A DNA stretch of 47,191 nucleotides from contig CAAEKP010000060.1 of the NCBI GenBank assembly GCA_900756555.1, positions 1-47,191 on the forward strand, given 5' to 3'. The translations under genes were made by a program, and so were the position numbers. The notes beneath the pieces were generated by a model. The model was not told the DNA's origin, did no database searches, and worked only from the letters and a program-made list of their open reading frames with translations. Source of the stretch: Peptococcaceae bacterium (GTDB taxonomy: Bacteria > Bacillota > Peptococcia > Peptococcales > Peptococcaceae). Each line of letters opens with the position of its first letter. Position 1 is the stretch's first letter. Below are positions 14,831 to 21,581 of the stretch, piece by piece.

Positions 14831-15202
14831 TTGCCAAGACCTAGAAAGTGGAGAAAAGTTTGTTGTTTGCCCAACACCAAAAAATTTGGCCCGCTGGATG
14901 CCTGTCCTAATCCTGACACGATGATTCAGTTAACGGTGGATGAGTATGAAACCATTCGTCTGATTGATGTGGAGGGGATGAATCAGGAGGCGTGCGCCAA
15001 CCACATGAACGTAGCCCGCACGACGGTGCAGGGCATTTACAATGAGGCTCGCCGCAAAATAGCGTTGAGCTTGGTGGAAGGCCGCGTGCTGTACATTGAA
15101 GGCGGTGACTATCATTTGTGTGATGGGCAGAGCAGTTGTTGCCGACAGGGCGGCTGTCAGCGGGAGTATATGCAGCGGTTGGCACAGCAGCAGGAACAGT
15201 AG
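14831..15202 (+). CDS. DUF134 family DNA-binding regulator
   Basis: A 123-residue protein of the DUF134 family. Its characteristic N-terminus PRPRKWRKVCCLPNTKKFGP points to the TTG at 14831 as start, 11 bases after GGAGG; a GTG at 14819 would add four residues. A sigma-region-4-like helix-turn-helix follows (LTVDEYETIRLIDVEGMNQE, then CANHMNVARTTVQGIYNEAR). The C-terminus is Cys-rich (CDGQSSCCRQGGC) and may bind metal or an Fe-S cluster. DUF134 genes are typically found with NifX/Mrp/MinD cofactor genes, as here. It probably regulates the cluster in response to metal or redox state, using the paired CATATG-centred sites in its own promoter. Confidence 0.85.
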   Translation: MPRPRKWRKVCCLPNTKKFGPLDACPNPDTMIQLTVDEYETIRLIDVEGMNQEACANHMNVARTTVQGIYNEARRKIALSLVEGRVLYIEGGDYHLCDGQSSCCRQGGCQREYMQRLAQQQEQ

Positions 15203-15283
15203 AGGGAAGGCAGCATCTTCCCGCACTATATTACAAATGGTCATTTTGACTGAAACATCATATTATTAAAAGGAGCGAGCATT

Positions 15284-15646
15284 ATGATTATTGCAATTCC
15301 AGTAGAAGATACCAGAACAGAAATTTGTGAGGCGTTTGGACGAACTCCAGAGTTCTGCATTTATGATACCGAAACAAAAGAGAAAAGATTTGTAGATAAC
15401 AGCGGTAATGCTGTACAGGGCGGCGCTGGCATTAAAGCTGCTCAGCTGGTTGTGGATGAAAAAGCAGAGGTAGTATTGGTGCCGCACTGCGGTGAAAACG
15501 CAGCAAAAGTATTGCAGGCAGCAGACATAAAATTATATCGCAGTGAAGGTGTATCTTTGGAGGATAACATTCAGGCGTTTGTAGATGGCAAATTGGAAGC
15601 GTTGACAGACATTCATCCGGGGCGCCATAATCACGGAGGAAACTAA
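15284..15646 (+). CDS. NifX/NifB-like dinitrogenase FeMo-cofactor domain (ORP-like) protein
   Basis: A 120-residue single-domain protein of the dinitrogenase iron-molybdenum cofactor biosynthesis family (NifX/NafY/ORP). The N-terminal strand (MIIAIPVEDTRTEICEAFGR) is followed by the glycine-rich GNAVQGGAGIKAAQLVV and the PHCGENAAKVLQAADIKLYR segment, in which the Cys is a candidate ligand. A His-rich tail (HPGRHNHGGN) could bind metal. Family members carry or deliver Fe-, Mo- or Cu-containing clusters. AAGGAGCGAGC precedes the ATG. It is followed one base later by a ferredoxin-MinD ATPase gene, so the two are co-translated. Confidence 0.85.
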   Translation: MIIAIPVEDTRTEICEAFGRTPEFCIYDTETKEKRFVDNSGNAVQGGAGIKAAQLVVDEKAEVVLVPHCGENAAKVLQAADIKLYRSEGVSLEDNIQAFVDGKLEALTDIHPGRHNHGGN

Positions 15647-15647
15647 T

Positions 15648-16520
15648 ATGAAAATTGCTGTATTAAGCGGAAAGGGCGGCACCGGCAAAACGCTGGTGTC
15701 GGTCAATTTAGCGGCGACAGCGGGCAATGCGGCTTACTATGACTGCGATGTGGAAGAACCAAACGGTCACTTGTTTTTTAAACCAGAGCAGATTGTAGAG
15801 GACACGGTGTTTGTAAAATCGCCAGAGGTGGATGCTGACAAATGCACAGGCTGCCGCAAATGTATGGACTTTTGCAAATTCAATGCCATTGCCTGCATTC
15901 AGGACAAGGCAGTTGTGTTCCCGGATGTATGCCATCCTTGCGGTGGGTGTATGCTGGTTTGTCCGGAAAAAGCCATCACGGAAACAAAACGACCAATCGG
16001 CAAAATTATGCAGGGCCGTTCAGAAGGAGTTCGTGTAACCAGTGGTATGCTCAACATGGGCGAGGAATCAGGCGTGCCGATTATCCGCACCATGTTACAA
16101 CAGATGAAAGCAGCGCCGCATGACATGACCTTTATTGACTGCCCGCCGGGCAGTGCTTGTGTGGTGATGGAGAGCATCATAGATGCGGACTACTGCATTC
16201 TGGTAGCAGAGCCAACGATTTTTGGTGTACACAATCTGAATATGGTATATGAGCTGGTACAGCTTTTTAATAAGCCGTTTGGCGTGGTGCTCAATAAATG
16301 TTTTGACGGTGAAAATCCAGCGGAACAGTTCTGTGCAGAGCATCAGATTCCAGTGCTGGGGCGCATTCCATTTGACAATGAGCTGGGTCACTTAAATTCT
16401 AATTCTCAGATTGTCAGTCGTATCAGCGGTAAATATAAACAGATTTTTGCAGAAATTTTGCAGCAGGTAAAGGAGGCGACAGCCAATGGTAATGAAACAA
16501 CTGTTGATTCTGAGCGGTAA
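15648..16520 (+). CDS. MinD/Mrp-type P-loop ATPase with two inserted [4Fe-4S] ferredoxin motifs
   Basis: A 290-residue ATPase with a deviant Walker A at the N-terminus (LSGKGGTGKT, residues 6-15). Eight cysteines form two ferredoxin motifs: C66-C69-C72-C76 (CTGCRKCMDFC) and C95-C98-C101-C105 (CHPCGGCMLVC). The Walker B-like strand FIDCPPGSAC follows. This architecture is that of the paired ATPases in ORP clusters and of NUBP-like proteins thought to assemble or move metal clusters. It begins one base after the NifX-like gene and overlaps the next ATPase gene by 35 bases. The overlap and tandem paralogy suggest a heterodimer. Confidence 0.85.
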   Translation: MKIAVLSGKGGTGKTLVSVNLAATAGNAAYYDCDVEEPNGHLFFKPEQIVEDTVFVKSPEVDADKCTGCRKCMDFCKFNAIACIQDKAVVFPDVCHPCGGCMLVCPEKAITETKRPIGKIMQGRSEGVRVTSGMLNMGEESGVPIIRTMLQQMKAAPHDMTFIDCPPGSACVVMESIIDADYCILVAEPTIFGVHNLNMVYELVQLFNKPFGVVLNKCFDGENPAEQFCAEHQIPVLGRIPFDNELGHLNSNSQIVSRISGKYKQIFAEILQQVKEATANGNETTVDSER

Positions 16521-17361
16521 GGGTGGCACTGGTAAAACCACAGTCGCCAGCGCTTTTATTCAGTTATCGCAGGCCAGGGCTTTTGCCGACTGTGATGTGG
16601 ACGCACCAAACCTGCATCTGGTGGCGAACTGTGACAGTGAACCACAGCGGGAGGCCTATTATGGCCTGCCGAAAGCACAGATTCATACCGACACCTGTTT
16701 AAAATGCGGCAGCTGTCAGTATCACTGCCAGTTTAAAGCCATTGAGAAACAGGATGGTGTATACAAAGTAAATCCATTTGCCTGTGAAGGCTGCGGTGTG
16801 TGCAGCTATGTGTGCCCGGCGAATGCCATCACCATGGAAGAAATGCTGGCAGGCGAGATGCAGTTGTTCCAGAATGCGGATAACGTATTCTCTACTGCGC
16901 AGTTGAAAATGGGCAGCGGCAATTCCGGCAAACTGGTGACAGAAGTGAAAAAACGGATGCGCCGCACGGCAAAAGATGCGGAAATCGCTATCATTGACGG
17001 TTCTCCGGGGATTGGCTGCCCTGTTATTGCATCGCTGAGCGGTGTAAATATGGCGCTGATTGTGGCAGAGCCGTCCGTATCCGGCATCAGTGACCTGGAA
17101 CGCATCATTCACACGGCGGAAATCTTTCATGTGATTCCGGTTGTGTGTGTGAATAAATATGACACTAACGTAGAAAATACGGATAAGATAGAAGATTTCT
17201 GTTATCATCGGGATATTCCGTTTGTGGGCTGCATTCCGTTTGATATGGAAGCGGTACAGGCCATCAATAACGGCCAGACTATCGTGGAACGGGATTGTGC
17301 TGCGGGCAGAGCGGTGAGAGAGATATACGAAAAAACGATGGAGTTATTCCAGTACATGTAA
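16486..17361 (+). CDS. Second ferredoxin-containing MinD-type P-loop ATPase
   Basis: A 291-residue paralogue of the preceding protein: Walker A ILSGKGGTGKTT (residues 8-19) and two ferredoxin motifs at C71-C74-C77-C81 and C100-C103-C106-C110. AIIDGSPGIGCPV stands in place of the partner's DCPPGSAC. The start ATG at 16486 follows AAAGGAGG; ATG 16492 is also possible. Its first 35 bases overlap the upstream gene in another frame. As in ORP clusters, the two ATPases probably work as a pair to load or transfer a cluster to the NifX/ORP-like proteins. A long palindromic element starts 2 bases after its stop. Confidence 0.85.
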   Translation: MVMKQLLILSGKGGTGKTTVASAFIQLSQARAFADCDVDAPNLHLVANCDSEPQREAYYGLPKAQIHTDTCLKCGSCQYHCQFKAIEKQDGVYKVNPFACEGCGVCSYVCPANAITMEEMLAGEMQLFQNADNVFSTAQLKMGSGNSGKLVTEVKKRMRRTAKDAEIAIIDGSPGIGCPVIASLSGVNMALIVAEPSVSGISDLERIIHTAEIFHVIPVVCVNKYDTNVENTDKIEDFCYHRDIPFVGCIPFDMEAVQAINNGQTIVERDCAAGRAVREIYEKTMELFQYM

Positions 17362-17362
17362 G

Positions 17363-17484
17363 AGAACGTGTTAATTTTGCGTCTGGCGTTGTTGTTTGGA
17401 AAGTTTTTTGCTCGCGTACCATTAGTACGCCACGCTACAAAACTTTCCAAGCCGCCTAGCCAGACACAAAATTTCCTACGTTCT
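17363..17484. repeat. Long nested palindromic element (copy B)
   Basis: Nested stems are: AGAACGT (17363-17369) with ACGTTCT (17478-17484); AATTTTG with CAAAATT; GTCTGGC with GCCAGAC; GGAAAGTTTT (17398-17407) with AAAACTTTCC (17439-17448); and GCGTAC (17414-17419) with GTACGC (17425-17430). The core and single-stranded segments match copy A at 12920-13038, while the arms differ in sequence yet remain self-complementary. It follows the second ATPase gene and may attenuate or process the transcript. There is no T-tract. Confidence 0.7.
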
Positions 17485-17521
17485 TGTGTTGAGGAGTAAG
17501 TTTTTTCGTGAAAAATATCGG

Positions 17522-17659
17522 TCTGTTATCTTTGCCTAAATTCTGCATTGGGATGGACGAGTGCGCGGCCTGTTTCAGCCGAAGTGGACGAAGTCTAAAC
17601 TGAGGGAAACAGGTTAGCAATTGTCCAGAGCCACCGCAGGAGTGGCAAAGGATAACAGA
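17522..17659 (+). ncRNA. Candidate structured leader RNA upstream of the Mrp ATPase gene
   Basis: A closing stem of about 15 bp joins TCTGTTATCTTTGCC (17522-17536) to GGCAAAGGATAACAGA (17644-17659). Inside it, TGGAC (17554-17558) pairs with GTCCA (17623-17627) and CCTGTTTC (17569-17576) with GAAACAGG (17606-17613). A small GGAC-GAA-GTCT hairpin sits at the tip, and GCCAC/GTGGC (17630-17646) competes with the closing stem. The shape is riboswitch-like, and it ends about 40 bases before the Mrp start. I could not match it to a known riboswitch class. Confidence 0.45.
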
Positions 17660-17701
17660 TAGAAATACAATATTGTTGTAAGAAAAAGGAGCGATTGAAT
17701 T

Positions 17702-18541
17702 ATGGCAGAAAGTTGCAATCATAATTGTGGGAGCTGTGGCGAGTCTAACTGCGGGGAACGGCAGCAGGAGCAGTCAATTTTTGAACCGTTAAATGAGCAC
17801 AGCACTGTAAAAAAAGTAATCGGTGTAGTCAGCGGAAAAGGTGGCGTGGGGAAATCGCTGGTAACTTCCTTATCTGCTATCACTATGGCACGCAGAGGGC
17901 ACAAAACTGCTATCCTGGATGCGGATATTACAGGGCCATCTATTCCTAAAATTTTTGGCATCAACAGCCAGGCCACTGGCACGGAGCAGGGGATGATTCC
18001 AAAAGTATCTCGAACCAACGGCATTAAAATGATGTCCACCAACTTACTGCTGGACGATGTGACTGACCCGGTTGTATGGCGCGGGCCTGTGATTGCCAGC
18101 GCAGTGAAACAGTTCTGGCATGATGTAATGTGGGGCGATGTGGACTATATGTTCATTGATATGCCTCCTGGCACTGGCGATGTGCCATTGACCGTATTTC
18201 AGTCCCTGCCGGTAGATGGGATTCTTATTGTAACCTCTCCGCAGGAACTGGTGTCTATGATTGTGACGAAGGCTGTAAAAATGGCAGAGATGATGAAGGT
18301 ACCGGTAATCGGTCTGGTAGAAAATATGTCTTACTTCCACTGTCCGGACAACGGCAAAGATTATCAGATTTTTGGCGATAGCCACATTGAAGAAATTGCA
18401 CAGCAGTACAACTTAGAAGTGCTGGCAAAACTGCCAATTGACCCAGCCATTGCTGCACACTGTGACGCAGGGAATCTGGAAGATATGGACTTCAACTGGA
18501 TGGAACGTGCTACAGAAAAATTGGAACAGATTGAAAAATAA
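17702..18541 (+). CDS. Mrp/NBP35-type P-loop ATPase, Fe-S or metal-cluster carrier
   Basis: A 279-residue ApbC/Mrp/NBP35 ATPase. The N-terminus has four cysteines in NBP35-like spacing (C5, C9, C12, C17), then VVSGKGGVGKS (about 43-52), DADITGPSIPK, and FIDMPPGTGDVPLT. The ENMSYFHCPDNGK segment near residue 205 corresponds to the CPxC cluster site of Mrp proteins, but the second Cys is replaced (CPDN). Family members bind and transfer [4Fe-4S] clusters; ORP-cluster members act with NifX-like proteins. AAAAAGGAGCG precedes the ATG. A structured leader (17522-17659) and palindrome separate it from the upstream ATPase genes, so it may be separately tuned. Confidence 0.85.
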   Translation: MAESCNHNCGSCGESNCGERQQEQSIFEPLNEHSTVKKVIGVVSGKGGVGKSLVTSLSAITMARRGHKTAILDADITGPSIPKIFGINSQATGTEQGMIPKVSRTNGIKMMSTNLLLDDVTDPVVWRGPVIASAVKQFWHDVMWGDVDYMFIDMPPGTGDVPLTVFQSLPVDGILIVTSPQELVSMIVTKAVKMAEMMKVPVIGLVENMSYFHCPDNGKDYQIFGDSHIEEIAQQYNLEVLAKLPIDPAIAAHCDAGNLEDMDFNWMERATEKLEQIEK

Positions 18542-18595
18542 ATAAAACAAAACAAGTATAACAGTTTATAGTGGAGCAAAAGGAGCGGATATATC

Positions 18596-18958
18596 ATGAA
18601 AAGAATTGCAGTTGCATGTGAAGGAAATCAGGTTGCCCAGCATTTTGGACATTGTGAACAGTTTATGTTTTTTGATACAGAAGGTGCTCAGGTTTTAAAA
18701 TCAGAAGCAGTAGCAAACCCTGGTCATAAGCCAGGTTTCTTGCCAAACTTTTTAGCAGATAACGGTGCAGCCGTTGTATTGGCTGGCGGCATGGGCGGCG
18801 GCGCTATTGATATCTTCAATCAGCGCGGCGTAGAAGTAGTAACCGGCGCTGCTGGCGATGCCGCAGAGGCTGTTGCTGCTTATCTGGCAGGCAGCTTAAA
18901 AACAAACGGTGCAGTTTGTCAGGAACATCAGCACGCTGGTGACTGTGGCGAACACTAA
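18596..18958 (+). CDS. Second NifX/ORP-like dinitrogenase cofactor-domain protein
   Basis: A 120-residue paralogue of the protein at 15284. It starts MKRIAVACEGNQVAQHFGHC, contains the family's glycine-rich GGMGGGAIDIFNQRGVEVV, and ends in a Cys/His tail (CQEHQHAGDCGEH) that may ligate metal. AAAAGGAGCG precedes the ATG. It follows the Mrp ATPase by 54 bases. With the first NifX-like protein and three ATPases it completes an ORP-like set; each NifX protein is next to ATPase genes, which fits one carrier per ATPase unit. The cluster's physiological cofactor is unknown, and no nitrogenase structural genes are present in the window. Confidence 0.85.
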   Translation: MKRIAVACEGNQVAQHFGHCEQFMFFDTEGAQVLKSEAVANPGHKPGFLPNFLADNGAAVVLAGGMGGGAIDIFNQRGVEVVTGAAGDAAEAVAAYLAGSLKTNGAVCQEHQHAGDCGEH

Positions 18959-19012
18959 ACAGGATGGCAATGTAAAATTTTGCGGTGTTAAAATATTTTT
19001 TGCGCAGAGGCA

Positions 19013-19041
19013 TTGACAAAGGAAAAAATTTGTAGTAGAAT
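19013..19041 (+). promoter_or_regulatory. trp operon promoter
   Basis: TTGACA (19013-19018), 17-base spacer, TAGAAT (19036-19041). It lies directly upstream of the T-box leader. Confidence 0.75.
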
Positions 19042-19049
19042 TTGCTCAA

Positions 19050-19376
19050 TTCAAAGAGTAACTTATATAATTGAATCACCATAAACCGTTGAAGCGGAGA
19101 TAACGGCAGGTATGCCTTTACAGAGAGCCCGTGGTGCTGAGAGTCGGGTAAGAAACAGGTTGTCAAATGGACCGCTGAGGGTGCAGTCAAATGCGTGCTT
19201 TACGCAAAGTATTCTGCAACGTGCAGGCATACGTCAGTTGCCGGGGATATGTTGGTATCCTGTCAAGTGCACGGCGTCATAGCCGTGAATCAAGGTGGCA
19301 CCGCGGGTAAAGTGTCTTTATTCGTCCTTGGCAGAAAGGTATTTTTCTGTCAGGGACGTTTTTGTATTTTCAAGAC
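19050..19376 (+). promoter_or_regulatory. Tryptophan T-box leader
   Basis: The leader contains the conserved T-box sequence AAGGTGGCACCGCGGGTA (19292-19308) and an intrinsic terminator (GTCC-TTGGCAG...CTGTCA-GGGAC then GTTTTTG, about 19323-19376). The antiterminator bulge reads TGGC, which complements a GCCA 3' end; tRNA-Trp has G as discriminator base. A TGG followed by A (19168-19170) in the stem I region is a plausible specifier codon. Uncharged tRNA-Trp should stabilise the antiterminator and turn on the trp genes. Confidence 0.88.
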
Positions 19377-19417
19377 TTTTTTGACGGAAGATATAACGTC
19401 AAAAGAGTCTTTTTTTC
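19372..19417 (+). terminator. Second terminator after the T-box
   Basis: AAGACTTTTTTGACG (19372-19386) pairs, with one mismatch, with CGTCAAAAGAGTCTT (19397-19411) and is followed by TTTTTTC. It lies between the T-box terminator and trpE, so transcription must pass two terminators. No alternative antiterminator fold for it is obvious. Confidence 0.65.
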
Positions 19418-19437
19418 TTTTCAAAGGAGGTTGTAAT

Positions 19438-19527
19438 ATGCTGCTTACCAGGCGTTGGCGGTGCTCTGAGCGCCGGAAAAAAGATTGGAATCAGGTTTAT
19501 AATCGACAATCCAACCAATCAGAATAA
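19438..19527 (+). CDS. Possible trp leader peptide with two Trp codons
   Basis: A 29-codon ORF with an ideal ribosome site (AAGGAGG, 19424-19430) seven bases before the ATG. The peptide starts MLLTRRWRCSERRKKDWNQV and has Trp at positions 7 and 17, with many basic residues. It lies between the second terminator and trpE, ending 21 bases before the trpE ATG. It could be a leader peptide, or a decayed ORF whose ribosome site remains: another frame gives a glycine-rich GVGGALSAGKKIGI segment. Translation is likely; function is uncertain. Confidence 0.4.
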   Translation: MLLTRRWRCSERRKKDWNQVYNRQSNQSE

Positions 19528-19548
19528 CTTAATTTGGAGGTGCAGTGA

Positions 19549-21015
19549 ATGAAAATCCTGCCAACTTTAGCTGAAGTCAGAGAAATTGCTTCAGCTGAAA
19601 AATATAATATATTGCCGGTAAGCTGCGAAATTCTTTCTGATTTTACAACTCCTATCGAAGCCATAAAAATATTGAAGAACGTATCCACACATTGCTATAT
19701 GCTGGAATCCGCCCAGGAAAACGAAACCTGGGGACGATATACTTTTCTGGGATTTGACCCGAAAATGGAAATCACCTGCATTGACGGCGAAATGAAAATT
19801 GGTAATCTCAAGGTAAAGACGGATAATCCGTCAGACTATCTTCGTCAAATCCTTGCTGATTACAGGAGCCCGCGTTTTGATTATCTTCCCTCTTTCACAG
19901 GCGGACTGGTTGGATACTTTTCATACGATTATCTCGGTTACAGTGAGCCCACTGCGAAATGTGCCGTGGAAGACAGCGAAACATTCAAAGATGTTGACCT
20001 GATGCTGTTTGATAAGGTGATAGCCTTTGATCATCTTCGGCAAAAAATTATTCTCATTACCAATATGCCGCTTGATGATATAGAAGTGGGCTACAATAAG
20101 GCTGTTATGGAGCTGAAACAGCTTGTGGCGCTTCTTAAAAGCGGCGAGAAGAAAAACGAACCAAGCGGCAGGCTGCTGGGAACGGTTACGCCTCTGTTCG
20201 ATAAAGAACAGTTCTGTTGTATGGTGGAAAAAGCAAAGCGCTATATTCGTGAGGGTGACATCTTTCAAATTGTATTGTCCAACCGTTTGAGTGCTCCCTT
20301 TGAAGGAAGTTTGTTAAATACCTACCGTGTCCTTCGTACAATCAATCCTTCACCGTATATGTTCTATTTTTCGGGTACAGATATTGAGGTTGCAGGAGCA
20401 TCGCCGGAAACCTTAGTCAAACTGGAAAACGGCGTACTGCATACGTTTCCTCTTGCCGGAACAAGACCAAGAGGCAGAACGGAAGAAGAAGACCGTGCTC
20501 TTGAAGCAGAACTGCTTGCCGATAAAAAAGAGCTTGCCGAGCACAATATGCTGGTGGATCTTGGTCGGAACGATCTCGGAAAGATCAGCAGATTTGGCAC
20601 GGTGCAGGTTGAGAATCTTCATTCCATTGAGCGGTTTGCCCACGTTATGCATATTGGGTCAACGGTGCGAGGTGAGATTGGTGAGGGCAAGGATGCGCTG
20701 GATGCAATAGAGGCGGTACTTCCCGCTGGAACTCTCTCCGGTGCGCCAAAGATTAGAGCGTGCCAGCTTATTGGTGAACTGGAAAACAACAAACGGGGCA
20801 TCTACGGCGGTGCTATCGGATACATTGATTTTACAGGCAATCTGGATACCTGCATTGCGATTCGCATTGCCTATAAGAAAAACGGTAAGGTGTTTGTGAG
20901 AAGCGGAGCCGGCATTGTGGCGGACTCAGTTCCTGAAAAGGAATTTGAGGAATGTATGAACAAGGCGAAATCCTCACTGAAAGCACTGGAGCTTGCTCAG
21001 GAGGGAGAACTATGA
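19549..21015 (+). CDS. trpE: Anthranilate synthase component I
   Basis: A 488-residue enzyme that, with TrpG, converts chorismate and glutamine to anthranilate. The N-terminal regulatory domain contains the Trp-binding ELES-type region (here CYMLESAQ). The C-terminal chorismate-binding domain has IREGDIFQIVLSNRL, PSPYMFYF, AGASPETLVKL, LAGTRPRGRTEEED, ELAEHNMLVDLGRNDLG, LPAGTLSGAPKIRA and GGAIGYIDFTG. GGAGGTG precedes the ATG. The stop overlaps the trpG start (ATGA). Leucine codons CTT and CTC are frequent here but almost absent from trpD onward, indicating a different origin for trpE-trpG and perhaps their T-box. Confidence 0.95.
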   Translation: MKILPTLAEVREIASAEKYNILPVSCEILSDFTTPIEAIKILKNVSTHCYMLESAQENETWGRYTFLGFDPKMEITCIDGEMKIGNLKVKTDNPSDYLRQILADYRSPRFDYLPSFTGGLVGYFSYDYLGYSEPTAKCAVEDSETFKDVDLMLFDKVIAFDHLRQKIILITNMPLDDIEVGYNKAVMELKQLVALLKSGEKKNEPSGRLLGTVTPLFDKEQFCCMVEKAKRYIREGDIFQIVLSNRLSAPFEGSLLNTYRVLRTINPSPYMFYFSGTDIEVAGASPETLVKLENGVLHTFPLAGTRPRGRTEEEDRALEAELLADKKELAEHNMLVDLGRNDLGKISRFGTVQVENLHSIERFAHVMHIGSTVRGEIGEGKDALDAIEAVLPAGTLSGAPKIRACQLIGELENNKRGIYGGAIGYIDFTGNLDTCIAIRIAYKKNGKVFVRSGAGIVADSVPEKEFEECMNKAKSSLKALELAQEGEL

Positions 21016-21578
21016 TTTTACTGATTGATAACTATGACAGCTTTTCCTATAACCTCTATCAGCTCATCGGTGAAATTGAGCCGGATATCAGAGTTACCCG
21101 CAACGACGAAATGTCGGTGCAGCAGATCAGAGATTTGAACCCCGATCATATTATTCTTTCACCCGGGCCGGGCAGACCGGAGGAGGCGGGCAGCATCATT
21201 GATGTGGTGAAAACAATTCACGATATTCCAATCCTCGGTGTTTGTCTTGGTCATCAGGCAATCTGTGCGGCATTCGGTGCGACCGTGACTTATGCAAAAG
21301 AACTGATGCACGGCAAACAGTCTGATGTGAAATTTGATGTGCGCTGTCCACTGTTTAAAAATTGCCCTGAGTCTGCTCCTGTGGCACGGTATCATTCTCT
21401 TGCGGCAGATGCGGACACCATCCCGGAAGAATTACAGATAACCGCGCTCGCTGCCGATGGAGAGGTAATGGCAGTACAGCATAAGGAATATCCAATTTAC
21501 GGGGTGCAGTTCCATCCAGAATCTATTATGACTCCGAACGGAAAGCAAATGCTTAAAAATTTCATAAAGGAGATATGA
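21012..21578 (+). CDS. trpG: Anthranilate synthase component II (glutamine amidotransferase)
   Basis: A 188-residue class I glutamine amidotransferase supplying ammonia to TrpE. The N-terminus is ILLIDNYDSFSYNLYQ. The oxyanion motif is LSPGPGRPEEAG and the nucleophile Cys is in GVCLGHQAI; the His-Glu pair is in GVQFHPESIMTPNG. The start is the ATG overlapping the trpE stop; a longer frame from 20952 is inside trpE and rejected. It is not fused to TrpD. Codon use matches trpE rather than the downstream genes, and the break falls in the 3-base gap before trpD. Confidence 0.95.
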   Translation: MILLIDNYDSFSYNLYQLIGEIEPDIRVTRNDEMSVQQIRDLNPDHIILSPGPGRPEEAGSIIDVVKTIHDIPILGVCLGHQAICAAFGATVTYAKELMHGKQSDVKFDVRCPLFKNCPESAPVARYHSLAADADTIPEELQITALAADGEVMAVQHKEYPIYGVQFHPESIMTPNGKQMLKNFIKEI

Positions 21579-21581
21579 GTC

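Noticed and set aside
17522..17659. Assignment of the leader as cobalamin, Moco, lysine, SAM or T-box element
   Set aside because: None of the invariant sequence blocks of these classes are present, so it is reported only as an unclassified candidate.
15284..18958. Reading the NifX-like and MinD genes as part of a nitrogenase system
   Set aside because: No nifHDK, nifE/N or nifB radical SAM genes are present; the architecture fits ORP-type clusters better.
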